This document shows positions 22,994-34,648 of a DNA stretch of 64,000 bases, piece after piece; position 1 is the first letter of the stretch, and the number at the start of each line of letters is the position of its first letter. The notes under the pieces are model-generated. The model searched no databases, was not told the DNA's origin, and was given only the letters and a program-made list of their open reading frames with translations. Source of the DNA: Agrobacterium tumefaciens (GTDB lineage: Bacteria; Pseudomonadota; Alphaproteobacteria; Rhizobiales; Rhizobiaceae); the NCBI RefSeq assembly GCF_005221385.1, contig NZ_CP039903.1, forward strand, positions 2,795,001 through 2,859,000. The letters run 5' to 3'. A program made the position numbers and the translations under genes.

Positions 22994-24010
22994 TTATTTC
23001 TGGGCGCTGAGGATCTTGAAGCGGGCGTTACGGCACACCTCTGCGCTGCTGCGGAATTCCGTCGCGAGCACCGGCTCATAGGGCATGCCGCGATTGGCAA
23101 CCATCAACAGCCTTCCGCCGCTGCGAAGCGCGCCGGCGGCAGCCTTGATGAACGCCTGGCCGAGAGCGGGCTCCGCCGCCTGTCCCGCCGCGTGGAAAGG
23201 CGGGTTCATGATGATGAGGTCGTATTTTTCCTTCGGCGGCTCGTTAGCCAGATCCTGCCAGAAGAAACGTGCCGTCAGCCGCGGATTGTTTTCAAGAAGA
23301 TTAGTCTTGGCAAATTCAAGCGCATTCCAGTCCGCTTCAAAAAGATCGATACGGGCGGTGCGCGGCGATTTTTCCGCCAGCATCACCGAAAGATAACCCC
23401 AGCCCGCGCCAAAATCGGCGGCGTTGCCGTCAAAATCGGTCGGCAGGCGCGATGCCAGAAGCTCCGAACCGTCATCGACGCGGTCGTGCGAGAACATGCC
23501 GGGCAGGGCGGTGAAGCGGCCTTCGACCGTCACGGGCTTTTGGGCAAGCTTCGAGAGAGCCGAGGAAACATCGTCCGGACGTTTAAACCAAAGCGCGACA
23601 CCATGGTATTTTGGCGTCGAGTCGGCCTCGATGCCAAGCTTTGCCAGCGTCTTGCGCAGCGTCACGATACCGTCTTCCTTCGATCCCGCCGCGACGATCA
23701 GGCCGCCGGCTTTCACGCGTGACAGTGCTTCCGCGACGCGGTTTTCGTTCTCGCCACGATGTTTGCCGCACAGCAAAAGCGCCGCATCGTAGTCCTCGCC
23801 CGAAACGTCCGGGGTGACCTGCGCGCCTTGCGCCTGCAGAGCCCGGTAAAGTGGCCGAAGGTGCTGAACGGCAATAATCTCCGCGTCAAAACCATCCAGC
23901 CTCGGGCCGGCCTCCGCTCCCAGAAACAGAATGCGTTCGCCCTCTTTCGGCATATCGAGCATTTCTGCGGCAAAGGGGTGGAAAAGGGTTTTAACAGCGT
24001 CGCGGCTCAT
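22994..24010 (-). CDS. RsmC-like class I methyltransferase
   Basis: A 338-residue two-domain methyltransferase. The N-terminal half is a degenerate methyltransferase fold. The C-terminal half has the SAM motif AADFGAGWGYLSVML and the base-methylating motif NPPFH. This layout and length fit 16S rRNA guanine-1207 N2-methyltransferase RsmC, but RlmG-like proteins look similar, so the substrate is inferred. It lies downstream of pnp behind a terminator. Confidence 0.82.
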   Translation of the reverse strand: MSRDAVKTLFHPFAAEMLDMPKEGERILFLGAEAGPRLDGFDAEIIAVQHLRPLYRALQAQGAQVTPDVSGEDYDAALLLCGKHRGENENRVAEALSRVKAGGLIVAAGSKEDGIVTLRKTLAKLGIEADSTPKYHGVALWFKRPDDVSSALSKLAQKPVTVEGRFTALPGMFSHDRVDDGSELLASRLPTDFDGNAADFGAGWGYLSVMLAEKSPRTARIDLFEADWNALEFAKTNLLENNPRLTARFFWQDLANEPPKEKYDLIIMNPPFHAAGQAAEPALGQAFIKAAAGALRSGGRLLMVANRGMPYEPVLATEFRSSAEVCRNARFKILSAQK

Positions 24011-24021
24011 GGGAGCGTCCT

Positions 24022-24098
24022 TAGAGCATTTCCAGGAAAAGCGGGACTGCTTTTACAATCTGGACAATGCGTTAAATCAAAGAGTTAGATCGATTTGG
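24022..24098. repeat. Rhizobial intergenic palindrome, copy 2
   Basis: Begins agagcatttccaggaaaag and ends ggacaatgcgttaaatcaaa with a tail gagttagatcg. It lies just upstream of the methyltransferase gene. The tail is the most complete of the five copies here. Confidence 0.65.
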
Positions 24099-24128
24099 CG
24101 GTGAGCCAAGGGGATCTAAGCGGGATAG

Positions 24129-24155
24129 AAAAAAGGCGCGGGAAAAACCCGCGCC
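24129..24155 (-). terminator. Terminator after pnp
   Basis: On the minus strand, stem ggcgcggg/cccgcgcc with a short T-rich loop is followed by a run of six T (24129-24134 in complement). It lies 25 bases after the pnp stop. Confidence 0.85.
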
Positions 24156-24179
24156 TCGATAGGGTCTGGCGGCGCGGCC

Positions 24180-26327
24180 TTATTCGGCAGCGGCTTCGCC
24201 GTCTTCCTTCTTCTTGTCGGCAGCGACTTCCTGGCCGGTTGCCTGGTCGACAACCTTCATGGAGAGGCGAACCTTGCCACGCTCATCGAAGCCCATCAGC
24301 TTGACCCAGACCTTGTCGCCTTCCTTGACGACGTCGGAGGTCTTGGCAACACGCTCGGAAGCGAGCTGCGAGATGTGGACGAGGCCGTCGCGGGCGCCGA
24401 AGAAGTTGACGAAAGCGCCGAAGTCAGCGGTCTTGACGACCGTACCTTCGTAGATGGCGCCGACTTCCGGTTCAGCAACGATCGAGTGGATCCACTTGCG
24501 GGCCGCTTCGATTTCCTTGCCGGAAGAAGAAGCGATCTTGACGGTGCCGTCGTCCTCGATGTTGATCTTGGCGCCGGTCTTTTCGACGATTTCGCGAATG
24601 ACCTTGCCGCCGGAGCCGATGACTTCACGAATCTTGTCGACCGGAATGTTCATGACTTCGATGCGCGGTGCGAATTCGCCGAGCTGGCTGCGGCTCTCGG
24701 TGATGGCATTGGCCATTTCGCCGAGAATGTGCTTGCGGCCACCCTGTGCCTGCTCGAGAGCGATCTTCATGATCTCTTCGGTGATACCGGCGATCTTGAT
24801 GTCCATCTGCAGCGAGGTGATGCCGTCGGCCGTACCCGCAACCTTGAAGTCCATGTCGCCGAGGTGGTCTTCGTCGCCGAGGATGTCGGAGAGAACAGCA
24901 AAGCGCTCGCCTTCGAGGATGAGGCCCATGGCGATGCCGGCAACCGGCTTTGCCAGCGGAACGCCGGCGTCCATCAGTGCGAGCGAGGTGCCGCAAACCG
25001 TTGCCATCGACGAAGAGCCGTTGGACTCGGTGATTTCGGAAACGACGCGCAGCGTGTAAGGGAACTGTTCCGCAGTCGGCAGCATCGGACGGATCGCGCG
25101 CCATGCGAGCTTGCCGTGACCGATTTCGCGACGGCCCGGGGAGCCCATGCGGCCTGTTTCACCAACCGAATAGGGCGGGAAGTTGTAATGCAGCAGGAAG
25201 CGTTCCTTGTACATGCCGGTCAGGCTGTCGACATACTGCTCGTCTTCGCCGGTGCCGAGCGTCGCAACAACGATCGCCTGGGTTTCACCGCGGGTGAACA
25301 GAGCCGAACCGTGCGTGCGCGGCAGCAGGCCGACTTCCGAAATGATCGGACGAACGGTCGACAGGTCGCGGCCGTCGATGCGGCTCTTGGTGTCGAGAAC
25401 GTTCCAGCGAACGATCTTCGCCTGCAGGTGCTTGAAGACCGCGCCGATTTCTTCCGGGCTGTACTTGGCTTCGCCTTCTTCCGGCAGGAAGTGCGCCTTG
25501 ACCTTCGCCTTCACGGCGTCGACGGCAGCGTAACGGGCAGCCTTTTCGGTGATCTTGTAGGCGGCACGCAGTTCGGTTTCAGCCAGGGCCAGCATTTCGT
25601 TTTCGAGCGCGGAGAAATCCTCCGGTTCGAATTCGCGGGGTTCCTTGGCGGCAACTTCGGCGAGCTTGATGATCGCGTCGATAACCGGCTGGAAGCCCTT
25701 GTGGCCGAACATGACGGCGCCGAGCATGACGTCTTCGTTGAGTTCCTTGGCTTCCGATTCCACCATCAGAACGGCGTCCTGCGTACCGGCAACAACCAGA
25801 TCCAGAACCGATTCATCCATCTCATCGAGATGCGGGTTCAGAACGTATTCGCCGTTGATGTAGCCAACGCGCGCGCCGCCGACCGGACCCATGAAAGGAA
25901 TGCCGGACAGTGTAAGCGCAGCAGATGCGGCAACCATCGACAGAACGTCCGGATCATTTTCCAGATCGTGCTGAATGACCGTGACGACAACCTGCGTGTC
26001 GTTCTTGTAACCTTCAGGGAAAAGCGGGCGGATCGGACGGTCGATCAGGCGGGAAACCAGAGTTTCCTTTTCTGAAGGACGACCTTCGCGCTTGAAATAG
26101 CCGCCGGGGATCTTGCCGGCAGCGTAGGTCTTTTCCTGGTAGTTGACGGTCAGCGGGAAGAAGTCCTGGCCGGGCTTCGGAGACTTTGCGGAAACCACGG
26201 TCGCGAGAACCATCGTCTCGCCGTAGGTTGCGATGACGGCGCCATCAGCCTGACGGGCAACCTTGCCGGTCTCAAGCTTCAGCGGGCGGCCTGCCCATTC
26301 GATTTCCACGGAGTGCTTATTGAACAT
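24180..26327 (-). CDS. pnp: Polynucleotide phosphorylase
   Basis: A 715-residue 3'-5' phosphorolytic exoribonuclease, a trimeric core of the RNA degradosome. Two RNase PH domains (about 10-230 and 310-545) surround an alpha-helical linker. KH (about 555-615, [12 protein letters not shown]) and S1 (about 620-690, [18 protein letters not shown]) domains follow. The start [11 protein letters not shown] is preceded by ggacaagat. A longer open frame upstream has no support. It is the last gene of the rimP-pnp cluster. The 268-base gap to rpsO holds its leader and the rpsO terminator. Confidence 0.97.
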   Translation of the reverse strand: MFNKHSVEIEWAGRPLKLETGKVARQADGAVIATYGETMVLATVVSAKSPKPGQDFFPLTVNYQEKTYAAGKIPGGYFKREGRPSEKETLVSRLIDRPIRPLFPEGYKNDTQVVVTVIQHDLENDPDVLSMVAASAALTLSGIPFMGPVGGARVGYINGEYVLNPHLDEMDESVLDLVVAGTQDAVLMVESEAKELNEDVMLGAVMFGHKGFQPVIDAIIKLAEVAAKEPREFEPEDFSALENEMLALAETELRAAYKITEKAARYAAVDAVKAKVKAHFLPEEGEAKYSPEEIGAVFKHLQAKIVRWNVLDTKSRIDGRDLSTVRPIISEVGLLPRTHGSALFTRGETQAIVVATLGTGEDEQYVDSLTGMYKERFLLHYNFPPYSVGETGRMGSPGRREIGHGKLAWRAIRPMLPTAEQFPYTLRVVSEITESNGSSSMATVCGTSLALMDAGVPLAKPVAGIAMGLILEGERFAVLSDILGDEDHLGDMDFKVAGTADGITSLQMDIKIAGITEEIMKIALEQAQGGRKHILGEMANAITESRSQLGEFAPRIEVMNIPVDKIREVIGSGGKVIREIVEKTGAKINIEDDGTVKIASSSGKEIEAARKWIHSIVAEPEVGAIYEGTVVKTADFGAFVNFFGARDGLVHISQLASERVAKTSDVVKEGDKVWVKLMGFDERGKVRLSMKVVDQATGQEVAADKKKEDGEAAAE

Positions 26328-26553
26328 ATCTTGTCCTTGTTTGTACTTGCCCGCCTTATGGGGGCAAAGAACGACGCAATCACGGGCAAGACAGCGGGAG
26401 GCTTTCGAGGCGCAAGCATCCGGCAATCCTGCCCCATGACAGGTCTGCGGTTGAAAAGGCGGCACCGGCCCATCCGGGGCTACCTTATCCGTCCGGGGAC
26501 CACATCTGCGGCAAACGCCCGGAAATTCATGCGGCCTTCAAAAGGCCCAATAT

Positions 26554-26587
26554 AAAAACCGGCGGGTGTCGTTGTGAAACCCGCCGG
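26554..26587 (-). terminator. Terminator after rpsO
   Basis: On the minus strand, ccggcgggt pairs with acccgccgg (26579-26587 and 26559-26567) and is followed by ttttta. It starts 9 bases after the rpsO stop, so pnp probably has its own promoter in the gap or depends on readthrough. Confidence 0.8.
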
Positions 26588-26595
26588 ATAAGGTT

Positions 26596-26865
26596 TTAGC
26601 GGCGAATGCCGAGAGCACCGATCAGCTTGGTGTAACGGGCTTCGTCCTTCTTCTTCAGATAGTCGAGAAGCGAACGACGGCTCGAAACCAGCGTCAGAAG
26701 GCCACGACGGGAGTGGTTGTCCTTCTTGTGGTCCTTGAAGTGACCGGTGAGGTTGTTGATCCGCTCGGTCAGGATTGCGACCTGAACTTCCGGAGAACCG
26801 GTGTCACCTGCCTTGGTGGCATATTCCGTGATGAGGGCGGCTTTGCGCTCTGCAGTAATCGACAT
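26596..26865 (-). CDS. rpsO: 30S ribosomal protein S15
   Basis: An 89-residue small-subunit protein that binds the central domain of 16S r[19 protein letters not shown] and [21 protein letters not shown] are typical, as is [19 protein letters not shown]. The start at 26865 gives exactly the normal size. A longer upstream reading was dropped. The gene order truB-rpsO-pnp is standard. Confidence 0.98.
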   Translation of the reverse strand: MSITAERKAALITEYATKAGDTGSPEVQVAILTERINNLTGHFKDHKKDNHSRRGLLTLVSSRRSLLDYLKKKDEARYTKLIGALGIRR

Positions 26866-27022
26866 CGTACGATCCTTTCTTGTTTTTAAGGAAAAACGGG
26901 GACGCCTAGAGCCGGGATGTCGTCCAGCTCTGGCCATTCAGCAGCATAGGCAAAGCCCAAGCTGGCGCTGCCTATAAACTATTCCGGGTACAATTGAAAG
27001 AGGTGATTGACTGGGCCTCGCG

Positions 27023-27072
27023 GAGCATTTCCAGGAAAACCATGTGCGTTTTTCCGTCCAGAAACACATGAA
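27023..27072. repeat. Rhizobial intergenic palindrome, copy 3
   Basis: Starts gagcatttccaggaaaacc and ends ttttccgtccagaaacacatg. It lies in the 218-base gap between truB and rpsO, 12 bases after the truB stop, where it may act on mRNA ends. Confidence 0.6.
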
Positions 27073-27083
27073 GACAGCTTATT

Positions 27084-28031
27084 TCAGCCAAAAACCCGCT
27101 TCGGCCGAAACTCTCCCTCACCGATCTCGCCAATCGCGACCAGCTTGCCCTGCGCGGTGGCATAGGCTTCCGGATGATTGGCCGGCGCGTCACGCCCGCG
27201 CAGCAGGATGGGGTTGCCCATCTTCAGCCGGTGCGCCTGATCGTCGTTGATGATAAGATGCGGAAGCGAGGAAAGCGCCTGCGCCGTGTCGATCAGAAAG
27301 GCATCCAGCGCCTCGACCCGCTCGTCGCGGTCTTCTATGGCTTCCAGCGCCGTCAGTGTTTCAAGCGGCACCATCATGTCTTCGCCGAAGGGGGCGACCA
27401 TGGTACGGCGCAACTGCGAAATATGGCCGAAACAGCCGAGATCGCTTCCCATGTCGCGCGCAAGCGCTCGCACATAAGTGCCCTTGCCGCATTCCACTTC
27501 AAAATGCGCGGTATCGGCATCGGGGCAGGCGAGCAGCGTCAGGCGGTGAATTTCCACCTCGCGTGCCGGGATTTCCACCGTCTCGCCATCGCGCGCCAGA
27601 TCATAGGCGCGCTCGCCGGCAATCTTGATCGCGGAAAATTGCGGCGGTGTCTGCAGGATCACACCGGTATAATTGGGCAGAAGATCGCGGATCGCCTGTT
27701 CGTCCGGGCGCTGGTCGGAGGAATTGACGACCTCGCCTTCCAGATCGTCGGTTGCGCGCTGCTCACCCCAGGTGACGGTAAATTCGTAGATTTTACGGCC
27801 GTCCATGACGTAAGGCACAGTCTTGGTGGCGTCGCCGAGGGCGATCGGCAACATGCCGGAAGCCAGCGGATCGAGCGTTCCGGCATGGCCTGCCTTCTGG
27901 GCGTTGAACAGCCACTTGATCTTGGAAACGGCTTCGGTGGAACCGAAATCAAGTGGCTTGTCGAGGATGAGCCAGCCCGAGATCGGACGGCCCTTGGGTT
28001 TGCGGTGCTGCTGTTTACGTGGTTTGGACAT
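27084..28031 (-). CDS. truB: tRNA pseudouridine(55) synthase TruB
   Basis: A 315-residue enzyme that makes pseudouridine 55 in the T loop of tRNAs. The catalytic Asp lies in [12 protein letters not shown] near residue 53. [36 protein letters not shown] and [15 protein letters not shown] are family blocks. A C-terminal PUA-like part ends the protein. It sits 3 bases after rbfA on the same strand. Confidence 0.96.
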   Translation of the reverse strand: MSKPRKQQHRKPKGRPISGWLILDKPLDFGSTEAVSKIKWLFNAQKAGHAGTLDPLASGMLPIALGDATKTVPYVMDGRKIYEFTVTWGEQRATDDLEGEVVNSSDQRPDEQAIRDLLPNYTGVILQTPPQFSAIKIAGERAYDLARDGETVEIPAREVEIHRLTLLACPDADTAHFEVECGKGTYVRALARDMGSDLGCFGHISQLRRTMVAPFGEDMMVPLETLTALEAIEDRDERVEALDAFLIDTAQALSSLPHLIINDDQAHRLKMGNPILLRGRDAPANHPEAYATAQGKLVAIGEIGEGEFRPKRVFG

Positions 28032-28034
28032 GCT

Positions 28035-28451
28035 TCAGTTCTGTTCGTCGTCTTTTTCGTTTGAAGGTCCAAGATCGCGCTGCACCTCCGGTGACCGCAG
28101 GAGTGCGTCGATCTTCTGGTAATTGTCGAAACTCGTATCGTCGCGAAAGCGCAGTTCCGGCATGTACTTCATTTGTCGCAGTTGCGGACCGAGACGGCCG
28201 CGCATGAATTTCGCATGACGGTTCAGCGCGCTGATGATGTCGGTGTGATCGGCAACGCCAAGCGGCGTCACGTAAGCTGTCGCGATCTTGAGATCGGGCG
28301 ACATGCGTACTTCCGAGATGGAAATGACGGTGCCTTCGATCAGATCGTCGCGGACTTCGCCGCGCTGAAGAATTTGGGTAAGGGCGGCGCGCACCTGTTC
28401 GCCAACACGCAGCATGCGTTGCGAAGGGGCCGATGATGTTGCTTTTGCCAT
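28035..28451 (-). CDS. rbfA: Ribosome-binding factor A
   Basis: A 138-residue KH-like factor needed for maturing 16S rRNA in the 30S subunit. [33 protein letters not shown] and [19 protein letters not shown] are diagnostic. It lies between infB and truB, the common order. Confidence 0.95.
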   Translation of the reverse strand: MAKATSSAPSQRMLRVGEQVRAALTQILQRGEVRDDLIEGTVISISEVRMSPDLKIATAYVTPLGVADHTDIISALNRHAKFMRGRLGPQLRQMKYMPELRFRDDTSFDNYQKIDALLRSPEVQRDLGPSNEKDDEQN

Positions 28452-28526
28452 GGGTAATGCCTCAAACGGAGCGAGCGCCGGTAAGCCGGCGCCCGACAGA
28501 AAAATCCTGTTTTGCGGCGAGAACGC

Positions 28527-31286
28527 TTAGAGCGTTCTCGTGATGTGTTCGACGCGGAAGCACTCGATGGTGTCGCCGGCGCGGATGTCTTCGTAGTTTT
28601 CGAATGCCATACCGCACTCCTGACCAACCGGCACTTCGTTGACTTCGTCCTTGAAGCGCTTGAGGGTCTTGAGCTTGCCTTCGTGGATAACGACGTTGTC
28701 GCGCACCAGACGCACACCTGCACCACGTTCCACCTTGCCCTCGACGACGCGGCAACCCGCGACCTTGCCGACCTTGGTGATGTTGAACACCTCGAGAATT
28801 TCGGCATTGCCGAGGAAGGTCTCGCGACGTTCCGGCGAAAGCAGACCCGACATCGCCGCCTTAACGTCATCCACCAGATCGTAGATGATGTTGTAGTAGC
28901 GGATTTCGATACCGGCGCGTTCGGACGCCGTACGTGCCTGTGCGTTGGCGCGAACGTTGAAGCCGATGATCGCGGCGTTCGATGCCTCGGCAAGCGAGAT
29001 ATCCGATTCCGTGATGGCACCAGCACCAGAGTGAACGACACGAGCGCGGACTTCGTCTGTGCCGAGCTTGTCGAGCGAAGCGATAATGGCTTCGACCGAA
29101 CCCTGCACGTCCGCCTTGATGACCAGCGGGAATTCCTTCAATCCCGAAGTCTGAAGCTGGCTCATCATCTGTTCCAGCGAGCCGCGCTGACCGGTCTGGC
29201 GGGCGACAGCCTTGTCGCGTGCCAGACGCTGGCGGTATTCTGAAATCTCGCGGGCGCGGCTTTCGTTTTCGACAACCGCAAAACGGTCACCGGCCGACGG
29301 CGTGCCGGAAAGGCCGAGGATTTCGACCGGCATCGCCGGACCGGCTTCCTTGACGTGTTCGCCCTTGTCGTTGACGAGCGCGCGCACACGGCCCCACTGG
29401 TCACCGGCAACGATGATCTGGCCGGGCTTCAGCGTACCCTTCTGCACGAGAACAGTGGCGACGGCGCCGCGTCCACGGTCCAGCTCGGCTTCGATAACCG
29501 TGCCTTCTGCGGTGCGGCTTGGATCTGCCTTGAGATCGAGGATTTCCGCCTGAAGCAGGATCGCTTCGAGCAGCTTGTCCAGATTGAGCTTGTTCTTGGC
29601 CGACACTTCGACGTCAAGAACTTCACCACCCATCGATTCCACGAAAACTTCGTGCTGCAGCAGCTGCTGGCGAACCTTTTCAGGGTTTGCCTCGTGCTTG
29701 TCGATCTTGTTGATCGCAACGACGATCGGAACACCGGCAGCCTTGGCGTGATTGATGGATTCGATTGTCTGCGGCATCACGCTATCGTCTGCGGCAACAA
29801 CCAGCACGGCAATGTCGGTCGCCTGCGCACCACGGGCACGCATGGCCGTGAAGGCGGCGTGGCCGGGGGTGTCGATGAAGGTGATCTTCTGACCGTTCTT
29901 TTCGACCTGATAGGCGCCGATATGCTGGGTGATGCCACCGGCTTCACCAGCAACCACGTTTGCCTGACGAATGGCGTCGAGCAGCGAGGTTTTACCGTGG
30001 TCCACGTGACCCATGATGGTCACGACCGGCGGACGGGAAACCATTTCGCCTTCGTCGTCGGCCTGGTTGAAGATGCCTTCTTCCACGTCGGATTCAGAAA
30101 CGCGCTTGACGGTGTGGCCGAATTCGACGGCGATCAGTTCCGCCAGATCGGCGTCGATCACGTCGCCCGGCTTCATCATCTGGCCTTCCTTCATCAGGAA
30201 CTTGATGACATCGACGGCGCGTTCGGACATGCGCTGCGACAGTTCCTGAATGGTGATGGTTTCCGGCAGGATGACTTCGCGCATAACCTTTTCGCGGGTT
30301 TCCTGCATCTGGCTGCGGCGGAATTTCTCCTGACGGCGGCGCATGGATGCCATCGAGCGGCCACGCGGCGTGCCGTCTTCATCCAGATTGGACGAGGTGA
30401 CGGTGAGCTTGCCGCGACGGCGTTCTTCTTCCGTCTTCAGGCGGGCAGCGGGCTTGGCCGGAACCGGAGCCGTGACCTTGCCGCGGGCCGGAAGGCTGCT
30501 GCCACGACGTACGGCACCACGATCATCCTCCTCGTCGCCACCGGTACGACGTCCGCGCGGAGCGGCCGCATCGGGCGTTGCAGGAGCGGAACGGGGAGCA
30601 GCGGTGGCGGACTGAGGACGTGCGTCAGTGCGGGGGGCCGGTGTAAAGGCCGCAGCCGGCTTTTCGCTGGCCGGTTCGGATTTCACTTCAGCGGCAGGCT
30701 GGCTTGCCGCTGCCTTGGCAGCCGCGGCCTCTTCGGCAGCGCGGTTTGCGGCCTCAACCTTTTCGGCTGCGATGCGCTGTTCTTCCTCGACCTTGCGGCG
30801 TGCTTCGTCTTCGGCGCGCTGCTTGGCTTCCACCACGTCACGAGCCTGCGCTTCCATCAGCGCACGGCGACGGGCTTCCATCTCGCCAGCGGAAAGATCG
30901 TGCAGAACGTTGCCGCGCGGACGGTCAGGCTGGCGCTGCTGGGGTGCGGACGAGCCGGGACGCTGCTGCGACTGGGAAGAACCCGGACGCTGCTGCTGGC
31001 CGCCTGGCTGATGAATGCGCGGCTGGGGAGCCTGCGGACGCGCTGCCACGGGGGCAGGGGCCGGTGCTGCGGGCTTCGGCGCAGGTGCTGCTGCCGCGAT
31101 CGGCTGAACCGGCTTCTCGTCTTCGGGACGTAGGGGGCGGCGCTTGCGTGTTTCCACGACAACCGCATTTGTGCGACCTCGACCCATATCCTGCCGCACG
31201 GTGCCCTGATTCATCCCGCCCGGCTTGAGGGTGAGAGTCTTCTTGGCCGGCGCGTTAAGTGTCTTGTCGTCGTTGTTGTCGGTCAT
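28527..31286 (-). CDS. infB: Translation initiation factor IF-2
   Basis: A 919-residue GTPase that places fMet-tRNA on the 30S subunit and joins subunits. A long low-complexity N-terminus (about residues 40-340, rich in Pro, Ala, Gln and Arg/Glu) precedes the G domain. G1 is GHVDHGKTS at about 424, followed by DTPGHAAF and NKIDK. Domains II to IV follow, ending in the fMet-tRNA-binding C2 domain. The unusual length is caused by the disordered N-terminus, which is normal in rhizobia. A single start was used, with no sign of an internal isoform checked. Confidence 0.97.
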   Translation of the reverse strand: MTDNNDDKTLNAPAKKTLTLKPGGMNQGTVRQDMGRGRTNAVVVETRKRRPLRPEDEKPVQPIAAAAPAPKPAAPAPAPVAARPQAPQPRIHQPGGQQQRPGSSQSQQRPGSSAPQQRQPDRPRGNVLHDLSAGEMEARRRALMEAQARDVVEAKQRAEDEARRKVEEEQRIAAEKVEAANRAAEEAAAAKAAASQPAAEVKSEPASEKPAAAFTPAPRTDARPQSATAAPRSAPATPDAAAPRGRRTGGDEEDDRGAVRRGSSLPARGKVTAPVPAKPAARLKTEEERRRGKLTVTSSNLDEDGTPRGRSMASMRRRQEKFRRSQMQETREKVMREVILPETITIQELSQRMSERAVDVIKFLMKEGQMMKPGDVIDADLAELIAVEFGHTVKRVSESDVEEGIFNQADDEGEMVSRPPVVTIMGHVDHGKTSLLDAIRQANVVAGEAGGITQHIGAYQVEKNGQKITFIDTPGHAAFTAMRARGAQATDIAVLVVAADDSVMPQTIESINHAKAAGVPIVVAINKIDKHEANPEKVRQQLLQHEVFVESMGGEVLDVEVSAKNKLNLDKLLEAILLQAEILDLKADPSRTAEGTVIEAELDRGRGAVATVLVQKGTLKPGQIIVAGDQWGRVRALVNDKGEHVKEAGPAMPVEILGLSGTPSAGDRFAVVENESRAREISEYRQRLARDKAVARQTGQRGSLEQMMSQLQTSGLKEFPLVIKADVQGSVEAIIASLDKLGTDEVRARVVHSGAGAITESDISLAEASNAAIIGFNVRANAQARTASERAGIEIRYYNIIYDLVDDVKAAMSGLLSPERRETFLGNAEILEVFNITKVGKVAGCRVVEGKVERGAGVRLVRDNVVIHEGKLKTLKRFKDEVNEVPVGQECGMAFENYEDIRAGDTIECFRVEHITRTL

Positions 31287-31387
31287 TCGTTCCCGTTCCT
31301 TCGGACGAGAACCGGATGACGTCCATCAGGTCTCGTCGTTCAATTGCTGCATCGGAACGCGGCGACCGTTCATGTCGGTTAACCGCG

Positions 31388-32089
31388 TCATTGTTCTGTC
31401 CGGGCAGCGTCGCGTTCCGCCTGAGATCGACCGCCAAGGCGGTATTGCTCAAGCATCGTTGCGCGCTTCACTACACCCTCACCCGCCTGCCCCGCAAGCG
31501 CGCAAGCATGGATAAAAGCATTCTGGCCCATCAACTCGTCCATTTCGGCGCTACTGAAGAGCCGGAAGGACGGAATTTCATTGTCGGCATCGCTGCCGAA
31601 CGCCCAGGCCCTGCGGGCCTGGTCCAGTTTTCTCACGCCGTCCGCCGCAGCATCGGTTGCGTGGAACACGGCAATCGCGTTCCCGGACCGGACGGCGGCA
31701 TCGACCTTCGTCGCGCCGCTGATGAACTGGCCCGCCTTGCGCGCCATGTTCATCATTCCCGCAAGCTGCTGCGCCATCAGCCGGTCGAGAAGAGCAAGAA
31801 GCTCCGGTCCGGCCTTGACGTCGCGTTTGAGTGCCCGTGCGAAGATCTTCTTCGCAATGGCTTTTTCGATCAGGGCGCGCTCGGGCGTTACCCAGCAGCC
31901 GCGCCCCGGCAATTGGCGTTTCAGATCCGGCACGACGCTGCCGTCCGGGCCTGCGACGAAGCGGATCAACTCATCGGGCGATCCGCTTTGCCGTGTCACA
32001 ATGCACATACGTCCATTGACGTTGCCTTCCAGCCGCCCGTCCTCATCGGTCTCGGGCAGCTCGTCCGGCTCATGCGCCTGCGATGTCAT
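31388..32089 (-). CDS. YlxR-type RNA-binding protein with L7Ae-like domain
   Basis: A 233-residue protein. The N-terminal YlxR domain (DUF448, about residues 20-100) has RMCIVTRQSGSPDELIRFV and LPGRGCWVTPERALIE. The second half (about 105-210) resembles the L7Ae/YlxQ fold, with LLDRLMAQQLAGMMNMARKAGQFISG. In Firmicutes these are two proteins (YlxR and YlxQ) in the nusA operon. The fused form is usual in alphaproteobacteria. It overlaps nusA by four bases. Confidence 0.85.
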   Translation of the reverse strand: MTSQAHEPDELPETDEDGRLEGNVNGRMCIVTRQSGSPDELIRFVAGPDGSVVPDLKRQLPGRGCWVTPERALIEKAIAKKIFARALKRDVKAGPELLALLDRLMAQQLAGMMNMARKAGQFISGATKVDAAVRSGNAIAVFHATDAAADGVRKLDQARRAWAFGSDADNEIPSFRLFSSAEMDELMGQNAFIHACALAGQAGEGVVKRATMLEQYRLGGRSQAERDAARTEQ

Positions 32090-33702
32090 TCCTGCTCGGC
32101 GGTATCCGCCTCCTCGGCAGCTTCCGCATTGGCTTCCTCTTCGGAAGCGAGATCTTCGGCCGTGATCCAGCCAGCCAGAAGACGGGCCTGCACCACCATG
32201 TTCTCGGCCTCGACGCGCGAGACGTCGAGCTTGGAGAAGATGCCTTCGAACTTCTTGGTCTCGCCGTCCTTGCGTTCGCTCCAGCCGACCAGATCGTCCG
32301 CGGCGCAGCCGGCAAAGTCTTCGATGGTCTTGATGCCGTCTTCACCCAGCGCGACCATCATCTGCGAGGTCAGGCCGTCGATCTGGCGCAGCTCGTCGGC
32401 AACGCCGAGTTCCTTGCGCTTGGCGTCCATTTCGGCTTCCAGGCGTTCCAGATATTCGCGGGCGCGGGTCTGGATTTCATCGGCGGTGTCTTCATCGAAA
32501 CCGTCGATCGAGGAAATTTCACCGAGATCGACATAAGCGAGTTCTTCGACCTGTGCGAAGCCTTCGGAAGCCAGAACCTGGCCGACCATCTCGTCAACGT
32601 CGAGGGCGTCCATGAACAGTGCCGTGCGCTCGTTGAATTCCTTCTGGCGGCGCTCGGATTCTTCCTGCTCGGTCATGATGTCGATATCCCAGCCGGTCAG
32701 CTGCGATGCCAGACGCACGTTCTGGCCGCGACGGCCGATGGCGAGCGACAGCTGCTCATCGGGAACAACCACTTCGATGCGCTCGGACTCTTCATCCAGA
32801 ACCACCTTGGCGACTTCCGCCGGCTGCAGGGCGTTGACGATGAAGGACGCCGGCTCCTGGCTCCACGGAATGATGTCGATCTTCTCGCCCTGCAATTCGC
32901 CGACAACGGCCTGAACGCGCGAGCCGCGCATACCGACGCAGGCGCCGACCGGATCGATCGAGCTATCGTTCGAGATGACGGCGATCTTTGCACGCGAACC
33001 GGGGTCGCGGGCGACCGACTTGATCTGGATGATGCCGTCGTAGATTTCCGGAACTTCCATGGTGAAGAGCTTCACCATGAACTGCGGATGGGTACGCGAC
33101 AGGAAAATCTGCGGGCCGCGCTGTTCGCGGCGAACGTCGTAAACGTAAGCGCGCACGCGGTCGCCATAACGCATGTTTTCACGCGGGATCATCTCGTCGC
33201 GACGGATGATGCCTTCGCCACGGCCGAGATCGACGATGACATTGCCATATTCGACGCGCTTGACGGTGCCGTTGACGATTTCGCCGATACGGTCCTTGAA
33301 CTCGTCATACTGGCGGTCACGCTCGGCTTCACGAACCTTCTGCACGATGACCTGCTTGGCGGACTGGGCGGCGATACGGCCGAAATCCATCGGCGGCAGC
33401 GGATCGGCGATGAAATCGCCGAGCTTGGCGTCCGGGTTGCGGTCACGGGCCAGCTCAAGCGGGATCTGGGTCGAATAGTCCTCGGCTGCCTCGACCACTT
33501 CCAGAAGACGCTGCAGGCGGATTTCGCCGGTCTTGGAGTTGATGTCAGCGCGAATGTTGGTTTCCGAACCATAGCGCGAGCGGGCGGCTTTCTGGATAGC
33601 GTCGGCCATTGCGGCAAGCACGATTTCGCGGTCGATGACCTTTTCGCGCGCCACAGCATCGGCGATCTGCAGAAGCTCAAGCCGGTTAGCACTCACTGCC
33701 AT
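32086..33702 (-). CDS. nusA: Transcription elongation/termination factor NusA
   Basis: A 538-residue RNA polymerase-binding factor. An N-terminal polymerase-binding domain (to about 130), S1 (about 135-200, [21 protein letters not shown]), two KH domains (about 230-345, with [11 protein letters not shown] and [18 protein letters not shown]) and C-terminal helix-hairpin-helix repeats (about 360-520) are visible, with an acidic tail. It lies between rimP and ylxR. Confidence 0.97.
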   Translation of the reverse strand: MAVSANRLELLQIADAVAREKVIDREIVLAAMADAIQKAARSRYGSETNIRADINSKTGEIRLQRLLEVVEAAEDYSTQIPLELARDRNPDAKLGDFIADPLPPMDFGRIAAQSAKQVIVQKVREAERDRQYDEFKDRIGEIVNGTVKRVEYGNVIVDLGRGEGIIRRDEMIPRENMRYGDRVRAYVYDVRREQRGPQIFLSRTHPQFMVKLFTMEVPEIYDGIIQIKSVARDPGSRAKIAVISNDSSIDPVGACVGMRGSRVQAVVGELQGEKIDIIPWSQEPASFIVNALQPAEVAKVVLDEESERIEVVVPDEQLSLAIGRRGQNVRLASQLTGWDIDIMTEQEESERRQKEFNERTALFMDALDVDEMVGQVLASEGFAQVEELAYVDLGEISSIDGFDEDTADEIQTRAREYLERLEAEMDAKRKELGVADELRQIDGLTSQMMVALGEDGIKTIEDFAGCAADDLVGWSERKDGETKKFEGIFSKLDVSRVEAENMVVQARLLAGWITAEDLASEEEANAEAAEEADTAEQE

Positions 33703-33764
33703 TTTTCTATCTCCGTAAGTCGCATAATTGCGGGGATCGCCCTTTTTCGGGCTTTACGTTGGAA

Positions 33765-34361
33765 TTAGTCTTCGTTTGTTTCGTTTTCGTCGTTCTGGTT
33801 TGCGGCGGCAGCCTTAGCCGCCTTGTCTGCCCGCAGCGCATCACGAATAAGGTCGTCCGTCAGAATGAGCTTCGCATCGGAAAGCGCGCTGAACGGAACG
33901 GTGACTGTTGGCTCCTCGCCATAGGCGATCTGGTCGCGTTCCAGCTTGAAGCCATCCGCATCGACCTCGACGATCTTGCCGCGAAACCGCTTGCGGTTTT
34001 CGACCAGAATGGAGGTTTCGACCTTAACCAGATGACCCTGCCAGCGGGTGAAATCCGATTTACGAACCATCGGCCGGTCGATGCCGGGCGAGGAAACTTC
34101 GAGATGATACGCTTTATCGACCGGATCTTCCACATCAAGAACCGGTGAAATGGCCATGGAGATCGCTTCGCAGTCCTCGACGGTCATGGTGCCGTCTTCG
34201 CGCTCGGCCATCACCTGCAGCGTCATGCCGTTCTGGTTGGAGAGCCGCACGCGCACCAGAAGATATCCCATACCGGCCAAAACAGGCTCGATGATCTCGG
34301 CAATGCGCTGGTCGATGCCCGTTTCAGTTATCAGTCGCGATTCTTGTGCGGTGTCTGCCAT
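33765..34361 (-). CDS. rimP: Ribosome maturation factor RimP
   Basis: A 198-residue factor for 30S assembly. [25 protein letters not shown] and [20 protein letters not shown] are the hallmark of the family, with a C-terminal SH3-like part and a charged tail. The open frame extends 123 bases further upstream, but ATG at 34361 with ggaagg just before it fits the family start ([11 protein letters not shown]). First gene of the cluster, with its promoter region facing an MFS gene. Confidence 0.95.
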   Translation of the reverse strand: MADTAQESRLITETGIDQRIAEIIEPVLAGMGYLLVRVRLSNQNGMTLQVMAEREDGTMTVEDCEAISMAISPVLDVEDPVDKAYHLEVSSPGIDRPMVRKSDFTRWQGHLVKVETSILVENRKRFRGKIVEVDADGFKLERDQIAYGEEPTVTVPFSALSDAKLILTDDLIRDALRADKAAKAAAANQNDENETNED

Positions 34362-34648
34362 CTGGCCTTCCGGTCTTTGATTTTCACCGGGCTCCTGGCC
34401 CGTGGTTTCCGGTTCGCCTAACGAAAAAGAGCGGAGCCTTGCGGCCCCACTCTTCATCAAGCGATCAAGAATTTCAGGGGTCATATAGACCCATCGGGGC
34501 GGGATTGCAAGGTTTTCGCGGGCGCTCCTGCTTCAATGGCGTCCGCAGCCACATTTTCACCGCTACCGTGTCGGAAAGGGTGGCATCATTCTGGGCACTG
34601 TCTATAGTTGCCGTTTAACAAATCGCAGTTGCATCAATTGGACAGAGC

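Noticed and set aside
24375..26075. Open frame of 566 codons opposite pnp
   Set aside because: It shadows pnp, and has no recognisable motifs.
29355..31133. Open frame of 592 codons opposite infB
   Set aside because: Shadow of infB, low-complexity in the Pro/Ala-rich region.
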